Positions 17,798 through 25,809 of a stretch of DNA of 64,000 bases are shown here, piece after piece. Source of the DNA: DASYQD01 sp963837455 (GTDB taxonomy: Bacteria; Acidobacteriota; Thermoanaerobaculia; Multivoradales; JAIOJS01); the NCBI GenBank assembly GCA_963837455.1, contig CAWINM010000002.1:124001-188000 (forward strand). Direction: 5' to 3'. The notes under the pieces were generated by a model. The model had not been told where the DNA came from and made no database searches. It saw only the letters and a list, made by a program, of their open reading frames with translations. A program made the position numbers and the translations under genes. Numbering within the stretch: the stretch's first letter is position 1; each line of letters begins with the position of its first letter.

Positions 17798-18740
17798 GTT
17801 CACGGTCGGTCGCGCTCGACCCCCAAGGACCCATCCAACCTGAACCCCAACGACCCCAACGAGCCCGGATCAGGCGTTCGAGACGTAGAGCTCCATCTCG
17901 GCGGGCGGCGAGTGGGCGAGCGGCTCGGGTTGCTGCGGCGCGAAGCCCAAGTGGGCGAGGAGGCGGCGGAGAGAGGCGAAGTCGATGAGGAAGGCGACGA
18001 TGCGCATCGACGTGCACGCGAGCGAGAAAGTCGAGGATGTCCCATCGAGCCACCGACTCGCCCCGGCCATCGCGATGCCCGGGTCGGGCGCGGTAGACGA
18101 CCTCGCCGGAGGCTTCGTCCCAGGCCAGCCGCTCGAGCACGAGCGGGCAGCGGATGCCGTAACGGCGGAGCCGAACGGCTTCGGGGCGGGATTCGACGGG
18201 TGCGCCGGCGTGGACCGAGAATCCGCTGTGGCGCCGCGAGAGAAGGTTGGCGACGACCTCTTCGGAGGAGCTTGCGGTCGAAGCGAAAGTAGATCCGGAG
18301 CCGCTTCGGGATCGTGAAGACGATCTGGCGGTGCGGCACTTCTGCGAGCAACCCGGAGGCGCACTCCTCCCAGAGGAGCTCGCGCTTCTGGTGACAGGAG
18401 GGGCACAGGCAGCGCAGCTTGCAGGAGAAGGCGATCAGGACGTCGTGCCCGCAGTCGGCACAATGCGCACGCGCCGCGCCGTGGGCGAAGATGCCGCAGT
18501 CGAGATACCGGTAGACGGCCTTCTCGACCGCGCGGCGGGAGAACCCGTGGGCCGGCTCGAAGCGCTCCTCGTAGACCGCGAGCAGGTGCTCGAGCTCCTC
18601 CGCGAGCGCGCGGTAGAGCACCGTGCGCTCCGGACGCCGGGGGCGGTAGAGCCGGGGAGCCGAAGGGGCGGCGGCCATCTCCTCTGCGAACAGAGAAAAC
18701 GGAATCCGCGTCTCTCAACTTGCACGGCGCGATGTCGGAG
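17798..18740 (-). mobile_element. IS91-family transposase remnant C (internally deleted)
   Basis: Minus strand, from ATG 18678. The N-terminal zinc-binding part (CADCGHDVLIAFSCKLRC, CPSCHQKR) runs to FTIPKRLRIYFRFDRK. It then jumps over the HUH catalytic segment to SGFSVHAGAPVESRPEAVRL, with another gap before TSMRIVAFL and the C-terminal HLGFAPQQPEPLAHSPPAEM. Frames shift at the joints. The outer edge at about 18740 matches the edge of remnant A, and the other edge at about 17798 matches the edge of remnant D. Both real termini are thus represented although the middle is lost. Confidence 0.78.
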
Positions 18741-19095
18741 GCGCGTCGCCACCACCTGGTTGGTGCGCAGGTCGCGCAGGAAGGGCTGGTACCCCTTGCC
18801 GGGCAACGCCTGCATCTCGGCCTCCATCGAGGCGGCGTAGAGGCCGTCGTAGCCGAGCTCGGCGAAGTGCCTCGAGCCGAGGAAGTGGTGGAACTGCTCC
18901 CAGTTGTGCGCCAGGCGGCCGCCACCGTGCAGGGCGCTGAAGTTGAAGGAGGCGGCGACGGCACGGCGGTGACGGCGACGAGGCCGCGCCGCACTCAGCC
19001 CTGCCAGCGGGGGGTACCCGCTCATCGAGCAGCACCAGCGCGACACCCGCTCCGACAGCACCGCCTTGACGGCAACCTCGAGGGACTCGTTTCAT
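18741..19095 (-). pseudogene. Membrane protein N-terminal fragment, frameshifted
   Basis: From an ATG at 19095 the minus strand codes, in alternating frames, for a hydrophobic start (KAVLSERVSRWCC / AGVALVLLDERVPP) and then NFSALHGGGRLAHNWEQFHH, FLGSRHFAELGYDGLYAASM and GYQPFLRDLRTNQVVATR. The last part resembles the first periplasmic loop of a large family of uncharacterised multi-spanning membrane proteins. Homology stops exactly at the outer end of IS91 remnant C. At least two indels are needed to join the frames. Confidence 0.6.
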
Positions 19096-19347
19096 CGCGG
19101 CGGACGGAGCATGGCACCACGGCGGGCGAAACGGTGTGGCCCGGCGGCAAGCCGCCGACTGGCCAGACTTGTTATCGCCGCACGGAGGCTCGATTCCACA
19201 AGCCAGACTCTCGTCCCAAGGTCAGACACCTCGGGGTCTATGCCGGCGCAAGGAACCCGAATCGCCCAGTCGCCCCCGGACTCTGCAGCGCCAGTTGGAA
19301 GCGGCACGGAACGTGCGTTCCAGCACCAGCACAGAGAGGAGGCGAGC

Positions 19348-19719
19348 ATGGCCAGGAAGAGCATCGTGATCATCGAGGACAGCAAGGTCGCCGCCTCCAT
19401 CTAGCGCACTCTCCTGCAAGGCGAGGGCTACGACATCCACGTCGGCGTCGATGGTGAAGCGGGGCTGTGCTTGATCAGCGAAGTACGCCCCGACCTGGTT
19501 GTGCTCGATCTAGGACTTCCCCGGATGAGCGGGATCGAGGTGCTCGGTCGGATCCGCCAGCGTCCGGAATTCGCGAAACTCCCGGTCTTCGTTCTCTCGG
19601 GGGCCTACAGCCACGCGGTCGACGAGGCATGGGCGGCAGGCGCCACCGGCGTCCTCTCCAAGGCAGCCGATACTCCGAAGAAGGTGGCGGGAATCATCCG
19701 CGCCGCGCTCGCGGCGTAG
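19348..19719 (+). pseudogene. CheY-like receiver domain with an in-frame amber codon
   Basis: A single-domain response regulator of about 124 codons: MARKSIVIIEDSKVAAS (acidic pair), LVVLDLGLPRMSGIEVL (phosphoacceptor Asp), VFVLSGAY and VLSKAAD (conserved Lys). The start at 19348 has an ideal ribosome site (AGAGGAGGCGAGC). The frame is open throughout except for TAG at 19402-19404, early in helix 1 after 18 codons. The other conserved positions are present. It is either a fresh nonsense mutation or a base-call error (CAG or AAG read as TAG). Confidence 0.75.
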
Positions 19720-19744
19720 TTGCTGAAGCCGCTGCTCACTGCGG

Positions 19745-19995
19745 TCCGCGCGTCACTCGCCGGACCGACCTCGCAGCACAACCTCCACTATCCCGAGCAA
19801 GGCCCTCGGCCTGAATGGTTTGTGCAGAAACGCAGCGCCGCGTTCGAGGGCGCTGAGGCTCCGCAGGGGGCGCGTCTGCGTAACCGGACATATAGAGCAC
19901 TCTCAGGTCGGGCCGCCAGCCGCGGAACCTTTCGGCGACCATCGGGCCCCGCCATGTCGGGCAGGACGATGTGGAGGCGAAAGCTTGGGCCGAGC
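19745..19995 (-). pseudogene. Receiver-domain C-terminal fragment, frameshifted
   Basis: Minus-strand remnant of the kind of receiver domain that ends hybrid histidine kinases: IVLPDMAGP, RPDLRVLYMSGYAD, then in another frame LSALERGAAFLHKPFRPRAL. The order and spacing (Asp site, Ser in MSG, Lys in HKPF) fit a receiver. The kinase part is absent. It converges with the amber-bearing receiver gene. Confidence 0.65.
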
Positions 19996-20069
19996 CGGGT
20001 AAGGCGGCAAGCGCCACGCCAGCGAGGGCCGGGGTGGTGAGAACTGGCCGCGCTGATCGCGATACGCTG

Positions 20070-20892
20070 ACGGCCGGTCCGCAGCGCCGAGCTTGGCAGC
20101 TTCACGCGCGCGGCTGAAGCAATGCGGACGACGCAGGCTGCGGTTCAGCTTGAAGCTGAAGCGGCCTGAAGAGAGGCTCGGCTGCCGGCTGGTCGAGCGC
20201 ACGCCCCGGCACGTGCAGCTTTCGGCGCGGGGCGCAGCCTTCCTCGAACACGCCCGCGAACTCTTGGCGGCACACGATCGCGCGCTCGCCGTATTTGCCG
20301 GAGCCTGGCAGCGCCTCACCATCGGCATCAGCGACCATGTTGCAGGGGCGGAGCTCTCCGCGTTGATCGCGCGCATGAACGCGCAAGACCGGAAGCTGTT
20401 GATCGAAATCCCGATCGGATCGTCGGGCGATCTGCTTCAAAGCTTCGACCGGCGGGAACTCGATACGGCGATCGTCCGCCTGCATGTCGGGGCGGAGTGA
20501 CGGGGAGATTCTGCCAAGGGAAAATTCGGCTGGTTCGCGGCGCCGAGCTGGCAGCATCGCGCGGGCGAACCCCTGCCGCTTGCCACGCTTGCCGAGCCCT
20601 GCGGCGTGCGTGCGATGGCGGCAACTTCTCGATGCGGCGGGCGTGCCCTGGACTCAAATTTTCGGCGGTGGCGGCGTTGCGGCGGTCGCTGCGGCCGTCA
20701 TGGCTGGGCTCAGCGTTGCTGCATTGGCTCCGCGCATGCTGCCCATTTGGCGCAGTTGATGTAGGTCCCAAGCTCGGGCTTCCCGATTTACCGCGCTTGC
20801 CAGTTCTGCTTCATTCAAGGGTCAAGGACGGCGGGCCGCGCGATGCACTTGCCGCGCCTTCGGCTGCCTTCAGGAGCGCGGTGCGAGGCTAG
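20070..20892 (+). pseudogene. LysR-family transcriptional regulator, frameshifted
   Basis: Pieces of a complete LysR regulator lie in order but in different frames: LGSFTRAAEAMRTTQAAV (helix-turn-helix), SLKLKRPEERLGCRLVERTP, VQLSARGAAFLEHARELLAA, then the effector domain (RKLLIEIPIGSSGDLLQSFD, GVAAVAAAVMAGLSVAALAP) and an end typical of the family (ALAAPSAAFRSAVRG). At least three indels are needed. No target gene can be inferred from the neighbourhood. Confidence 0.7.
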
Positions 20893-20919
20893 CCACTGTA
20901 CGGCTCCCCTGACCTTCTT

Positions 20920-21728
20920 CCTTCTGTTCGGTATCTAAGCGCTGAATACGGCCGCGGCGCCGGGGTGCCGGCTCGCGGTAGAGGCGACCGCCCCGATAGG
21001 AGACGGCCGCCAGCAGGAGCGCGGCGACCGTCACCACCAGCACGGCGGCGCTCGCCAGCTTGCGGCGGTGGCGCTGGAGCAAGCGCGCCGCGCGGTAACG
21101 GCGGCCACCCTGCCGCGCCTCGACCGGCCGACCGTCGAGGTAGCGGTGGAGGTCGGCAGCCAGCGCGCCGGCGTCGGGGTGGCGGGCAGCCGGCTGCTTG
21201 CGCAGCGCTCGCAGGCAGATCCGCGTCGAGGTCGCGACCGATGAGGCGACGGCCAGCGCGGCGTCGGCGGGCGCCGCGGGGCCCTTCGCCGGTGGCCACG
21301 TCGGGGTGGCTCTGCGCCTGCCGCGCAGCAGTGCTCGGCGGCTCGGGGTCGGTCTCCAGCACGGCGCGCTCGAGGGCGGCGGCGGAGGTCCCGCGCCCGC
21401 GAACGGCCGCCGCTTCGCCAGCAGCTCGTAGAGCAGGACGCCGAGCGCGCCAGACCGACCCCATGCCGCCGTGGCCGATCGGCTCGATCAACGTGTAGGC
21501 ACCGAGGCGCTGCCCGGCGAGAGTCGCCGGCGGCGCGGAGTCGACCGGCGATTCGAGGAAGCCATCGTCACGCAAGCGACCCGCCTCCGCGAGCAACTCG
21601 GCGAGCTCGGCCGCGAGCGGCTCGTTGGCCGCCTGGATCTGCGCCAGGTCGCGGGCCTGCGCCTCGCCGTCGAGCGCCAGCAGGCGCTCGAGGTGGGGAC
21701 CGACCTCCCGCCACCGTTCGGCGTTCAC
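20920..21728 (-). pseudogene. Membrane Ser/Thr protein kinase with catalytic core deleted
   Basis: From GTG 21728 the frame gives the linker typical of Hanks-type kinases paired with ECF sigma factors (NAERWREVGPHLERLLALDG) and then the glycine-rich loop LGAYTLIEPIGHGGMGSVWR. At about 21440 it jumps to the late part of the domain (GTSAAALERAVLETDPEPPS). In shifted frames it continues to HRYLDGRPVEARQGG and a membrane helix (KLASAAVLVVTVAALLLAAV). The invariant Lys, HRD and DFG regions are absent. The C-terminal sensor part is cut near 20920. It overlaps the sigma-factor remnant by GTGA, preserving the original operon arrangement. Confidence 0.7.
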
Positions 21729-21893
21729 GCGGTGATCTCGAAGTGGCCACCGCGCTTCTGCGCGGCGCCGCGCCGCACGCGGTCCACGATCAGCCACCGC
21801 ATCGCGCGCGCCTCGAACAAGGTGTTCGCGGCCGCGGGGGTGCCGCGCTCGGCTTCCTGGAACAGCCGCGAGAGGGTCGTCTCCACGCTGGAC
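21725..21893 (-). pseudogene. ECF sigma-factor remnant
   Basis: Short minus-strand frame with a start helix (VETTLSRLFQEAERGTPAAA) joined to the middle motif of ECF sigma factors that accompany kinases (ARAMRWLIVDRVRRGAAQKR, GGHFEITA). Most of region 2 and all of region 4 are missing. Its stop overlaps the kinase start, as in intact sigma-kinase operons of Acidobacteriota. Confidence 0.5.
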
Positions 21894-22071
21894 CTCCATC
21901 CGGAGCCGGTCGGTTCGTGCCACCGCTACGCTATCGCTTCCCTCCTGCCTCGACAACGGGTCGACGGCTGCAGGCTGTCGGCTTTTGCGCGCCGAATCCG
22001 ATCCCATACTCGGACGGCGCTCTCACGTCGCGTAACGAGGAATCGAATCCAGCCTTCCCGGAGGGATCCAC

Positions 22072-23418
22072 ATGCACCGATCACCGCTCTTCGCAACACT
22101 CGTCTTCGCAACCCTCGTGTTGCTCTGCGCCGCCGCGGCCGCCTCGGCCGCCACGCTCACCTACCCCGGCGCAGCACCCTGCAACACCACTTTGCAGGCC
22201 TGCGTCACCGGGGCGAGCCCGGGCGATACCGTCCAGATCGCCACCAACACGCCGATCACCGAGAACATCACCGCCTTGCAGCCGCTGACGCTGACCGCCG
22301 CGGCCGGGTTCACGCCGGTGTTGAACGGTTCCGCGCAGCTGCAGGGCAACGGCGCGAGCCCGACCTCGTCGACGATCTCGAACCTCACCGTCAACGGCAC
22401 CATCTCCGCCAAGCAGATCGGCACCGGCGACTTCGACGTCCACATCGTCGGCAACACTGTCAACATCAGCGACCGCTTCGCCAACGCCATCGAGCTCGAC
22501 TCCTTCCAGTCGCCGCCCACCGACCAGGTCACGTTCGACGTCAGCAACAACGTCGTCAACGTCACCGGCGGCAGCGCCAGCGACCAGTGCCGCGGCATCT
22601 TTCAAGGCGGCCTGCCGTCCAGCGGCTCCGGCACCAGCTCCATCGTCGGCAACCGGCTGACCGTCACGGACTGCGGTGAGGGTTCGGCGATCGTGGTCGA
22701 CGTCAATCCCGGCGATGCCCTGAGCACGGACATCCTCCGCAACTACGTCGTCGCCACCAACACCAACGACGGCATCCTGGTACGCAACCCCGCCGACAGC
22801 GCGACGCCCACCGGGCTCGCAGCCCGCATCATCGACAACGTGGTCACCGGCGAGACGGCGCAGGCCGGCGCCGCCGATGCCATTGCGGTGGACGCCCGTA
22901 ACGGCCAGCCGATCATTGTGCAGGTGGTCAATAACACCGTCGCCTTCAACGAGAACGGCATCTTCGTCACCGGCAGGTCCGACCTCGGCGGCACCGTCAG
23001 CGGCGTCGTCGCCAACAACATCGTGGCCGACAACACGCTCAGCGGCCTCTTCATCGGAACCGACTTCCAGGCGACGGTGAGCAACGACCACAACCTGGTG
23101 TTCAACAATGGCTTCGACGGCTTCGTGGCCGGCCCGGGCACGGTAATCGCCGACCCGCTCTTCGTCTCGAACACCGACTTCCATCTGCAGGCGACCTCGC
23201 CCGCCATCAACGCCGGCAACAACGTCCGCGTGCCACCGGACATCACCACCGACATCGAGGGCAACCCGCGCATCCAGAACGGGCAAGTGGACATCGGCGC
23301 CTACGAGAGCCCCTTCGCCCTCTCCGCGACTGCGGTCCCCGCCCTCTCGACGGCCAGCCTGCTCCTGCTCGTGGCCCTGCTCGCCATCGCCGGCTGGGCG
23401 CTGGGCCGGAGGACGTGA
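22072..23418 (+). CDS. Secreted right-handed beta-helix protein with IPTL/PEP-CTERM-like tail
   Basis: 448 residues from ATG 22072 (ribosome site GGAGGGATCCAC), with a signal peptide ending near AAAASAATLTYPG. The middle has regularly spaced Asn-rich strands (SNNVVNVTGG, LRNYVVATNTNDGILV, VVNNTVAFNENGIFV) typical of parallel beta-helices. It is followed by the closing pattern SPAINAGNN and VDIGAYES common in secreted choice-of-anchor proteins. The tail VPALSTASLLLLVALLAIAG plus WALGRRT resembles IPTL-CTERM sorting signals: a short motif, a membrane helix and an Arg cluster. Probably anchored or exported by an exosortase-like route. It is the only intact gene in this decayed stretch. Confidence 0.82.
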   Translation: MHRSPLFATLVFATLVLLCAAAAASAATLTYPGAAPCNTTLQACVTGASPGDTVQIATNTPITENITALQPLTLTAAAGFTPVLNGSAQLQGNGASPTSSTISNLTVNGTISAKQIGTGDFDVHIVGNTVNISDRFANAIELDSFQSPPTDQVTFDVSNNVVNVTGGSASDQCRGIFQGGLPSSGSGTSSIVGNRLTVTDCGEGSAIVVDVNPGDALSTDILRNYVVATNTNDGILVRNPADSATPTGLAARIIDNVVTGETAQAGAADAIAVDARNGQPIIVQVVNNTVAFNENGIFVTGRSDLGGTVSGVVANNIVADNTLSGLFIGTDFQATVSNDHNLVFNNGFDGFVAGPGTVIADPLFVSNTDFHLQATSPAINAGNNVRVPPDITTDIEGNPRIQNGQVDIGAYESPFALSATAVPALSTASLLLLVALLAIAGWALGRRT

Positions 23419-23463
23419 CGGGCGCCAGACTGCGCCGCATGCATCTGCCGTCGTCGCGCTCGG

Positions 23464-23705
23464 CAATGTCCCAGACGCCGTAGTAGTGGATGTACTTGTA
23501 GCGGTCTTCACGCAGCGCATGAACGGTCGGGGTCTGTGGAAAGTTGCGCTCCCAGTAGTATTCGTACAGCAGCTCGGGCCACCACGTTGTCTGTTTGCCT
23601 TGCATCAGCGGCAGGGCTTTAGTTCCGGCCATGTGTGGAGGGGCTTTCAGACCGGCTATTGCGAGCATGGTCGGGGCAACATCGATGTTGGCCACCACCT
23701 GATCG
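23464..23705 (-). pseudogene. Sulfatase fragment, copy 2 (direct repeat of 17256-17497)
   Basis: The same sulfatase segment as copy 1 with about two base differences, coding VANIDVAPTMLAIAGLKAPP and REDRYKYIHYYGVWD. It begins without a start and ends abruptly. At 23705 it is fused to the end of a HerA/TraG-like ATPase fragment, so a minus-strand frame reads AFWTEE directly into DQVVANID. Both ends are joints. Confidence 0.82.
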
Positions 23706-24318
23706 GGCTCCTCCGTCCAGAAGGCGCGGGTCACCGGGTCATGGACACGGAGAAGTAGGCGCTCGCGGTACTCGGGTTGCGCGAGAAGGCGCGAGGCGGA
23801 GAGGAGTGTTCCCTCCGCCTCGCAAGCCGCGGCGAGTGCATGCCCGAGGACGTACTCCAGCCGTGGCCCCAAGGAGTCCGCCCACAGCGCCCGAAAAGAC
23901 GAGAGGAGCGACGAGACGATGAGGTGCCGCGGCACCGGGAAGTGGGGAGCGAGAAGGTTCAGGCGACCGATGAATCGCTGTCGGCAGCGTCGAGGTACAC
24001 GACGTCATCGAAGCGATGCCGGGGCACTAGGTCGAGGAGCTGCTCGGCGAGGTCGCCGTGCGGATCGAAGAGCGCAAGCCCCTCGCCGGCGGCGAGCGAT
24101 TGCGCCACCAGGTGGCGAAGCCACGACGTTTTCCCCGTGCCGGTGCGGCCGAGGATGAAGAGGTGGCGCCGACGCTCCTCCGCTGAGAGGGTGACGTCTT
24201 GGACGTCACCGCCCCACGTCGAGCGCTGGCCTAGGTGAATTGAGCCGGGTGGTCGTGGGTGCACAGGAAGCCCCAGCTCACCGCGCGCACACCGTATTGG
24301 TGACAGGGCGCTCGGCAT
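23706..24318 (-). pseudogene. Conjugation-type DNA-transfer ATPase fragment (HerA/TraG-like)
   Basis: Minus strand. LSAEERRRHLFILGRTGTGK (Walker A GRTGTGKT), then GLALFDPHGDLAEQLLDLVP (Walker-B-like) and DDVVYLDAADSDSS. After a one-base loss near 23957 come RLNLLAPHFPVPRHLIVSSL, SFRALWADSLGPRLEYVLGH and LLLRVHDPVTRAFWTEE. This series is typical of type IV secretion/conjugation ATPases of integrative elements. About 200 residues survive; the rest was replaced by the sulfatase fragment at 23705. It suggests an integrated conjugative element was once nearby. Confidence 0.75.
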
Positions 24319-24336
24319 AACAAGGGCCTGCTCTGC

Positions 24337-25215
24337 TCACGGTCGGTGGTGGTCGACCCCCAAGGACCCATCCAACCTGAACCCCAACGACCCCAACGAG
24401 CCCGGATCGGGCGTTCGAGAGGTAGAGCTCCATCTCGGCGGGCGGCGAGTGGGCGAGCGGCTCGGGTTGCTGCGGCGCGAAGCCCAAGTGGGCGAGGCGG
24501 CGGGGAGAGGCGAAGTCGATGAGGAAGCGACGATGCGCATCGACGCGCCGCAGTAGGGGCAGAGCAGCGGATCGATCTCGTAGACCTTGCGGATCAGCTG
24601 CGACCAAGTCAGGTGCCGCTGCCTGCCTTCGCCGTCAGCTGGATCCCTGCTCGCGCGGGGCTCGGCGCTCGATTCGCCCTGCTGTCGTAGCGGTCGGCCC
24701 CGCGCCGCGTTGCTGTACCAGCCCCAGTAGCGCAGGAGCTGCTGGCCCGGGTCGGGCACGTGATCGCGCACGCGAGCGAGAAATTCGAGGATGTTTCATC
24801 GAGCCACCGACTCGCCCCGGCCATCGCGATGCCCGGGTCGGGCGCGGTAGACGACCTCGCCGGAGGCTTCGTCCCAGGCCAGCCGCTCGAGCACGAGCGG
24901 GCAGCGGATGCCGTAACGGCCGAGCCGAACGGCTTCGGGGCGGGATTCGACGGGTGCGCCGGCGTGGACCGAGAATCCTTTGTGGCGCCACGAGAGAAGG
25001 TTGGCGACGACCTCTTCGGTTCGAGCGAGAAGGTGGCGGAAGCTGCCGTTCGGCAGCCAGCCGCCATCGGTGAGGAGCACGTGGAGATGGGGGTGCCAGC
25101 CCAGAAGCTCGCCGTCTGGAGGAAGCCAATTGCGCCGGGCGACACCTGCTCGCGATCGAACCAGACCTGGAAGTAGAGCCGAAGGGCTCTCCAGGCGCAG
25201 CCCAGGGAGCTCACC
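24337..25215 (-). mobile_element. IS91-family transposase remnant D (catalytic and C-terminal part)
   Basis: Minus strand. It keeps the piece missing from the other copies: AWRALRLYFQVWFDREQVSP, then the HUH motif region WHPHLHVLLTDGGWLPNGSF, followed by SWRHKGFSVHAGAPVESRPE, VLERLAWDEASGEVVYRARP, DPLLCPYCGASMRIV and the C-terminal PLAHSPPAEMELYLSNA. Several frameshifts are present. The N-terminal zinc domain is absent. The 24337 end matches the end of remnant C (sequence CACGGTCGGT then GACCCCCAAGGACCC), so it is probably a true terminus. Confidence 0.78.
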
Positions 25216-25221
25216 GAGGAG

Positions 25222-25285
25222 CGAGGAGTGCGGCGGGCTCGTGCTCGCCTACCTGGAGGCGGCCGGGGGGGAGGCGGGAGGCGAG
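25222..25285. repeat. 64-bp direct repeat, copy 2
   Basis: Second copy of the 1457-1520 segment with about two mismatches. It begins a few bases beyond the end of IS91 remnant D. Sequence beyond 25285 is unrelated to that beyond 1520. Confidence 0.7.
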
Positions 25286-25409
25286 ATCTCCGACGAAGCC
25301 GACCACGTCCGCCTGGATTGCGGCGTCCTGTCCGCCCGTCCGAAACTCCGCGACGCGGCGGGGACCCACGCCGCTGTCACCGAGGAAGTCTCGACGCAGG
25401 ATGCGTGCG

Positions 25410-25496
25410 TGCAGGCGGTCGAGGCCCCGCGCCGCGCGATCTTGTACCTGCACGGCGGCGCCTACGTGATGGGCTCGCCTGCTTCGTACAGGCACG
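25410..25496 (+). pseudogene. Alpha/beta hydrolase (acetyl-esterase type) fragment
   Basis: A short piece coding APRRAILYLHGGAYVMGSPA with SYRHAG. The HGG oxyanion motif is typical of the hormone-sensitive-lipase/acetyl-esterase family. It has no start of its own, no catalytic triad and no continuation; at about 25497 it is joined to a methyltransferase end. Confidence 0.6.
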
Positions 25497-25757
25497 CCGG
25501 GCCCCTATCGGCTGGTGCGGCACCCGCTCTACCTCGGTTTTCTTTGCGCCTTCTGGGCGACACCCCGGATGACCGTCAGCCACCTGGTGTTCGCGCTCGC
25601 TACGACCGCCTACGTCCTGGTCGCCATCCAGCTCGAGGAGCGCGATCTCTTGCACGAGCACGGCGAGACGTATGCCGCCTACCGCCGCGGCGTGCCCATG
25701 CTGCTTCCACTGGGCCGCCGTGGCGCCCAAGCCGCGGAGCCCCCTCGAGCCGCGTGA
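25497..25757 (+). pseudogene. Isoprenylcysteine-methyltransferase-like (MddA/NnrU type) C-terminal fragment
   Basis: Codes GPYRLVRHPLYLGFLCAFWA, then TPRMTVSHLVFALATTAYVL and LEERDLLHEHGETYAAYRRG, the well-conserved end of membrane methyltransferases of the ICMT/MddA group (methanethiol S-methyltransferase-like). The RHPLYLGF and EERDL...Y motifs for SAM binding are intact. The N-terminal membrane helices are missing, replaced by an unrelated hydrolase fragment. An internal ATG at 25515 could give 80 residues but hardly an active enzyme. Confidence 0.7.
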
Positions 25758-25809
25758 CGTGCCGGTTCGCCTGCTGGCACTCGGCATCCTGCCCGAGGCG
25801 TGCACCCGC

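Noticed and set aside
19348..19719. Programmed amber readthrough or pyrrolysine coding
   Set aside because: No supporting element is seen, and other genes end in TAG normally; a point mutation or error is more likely.
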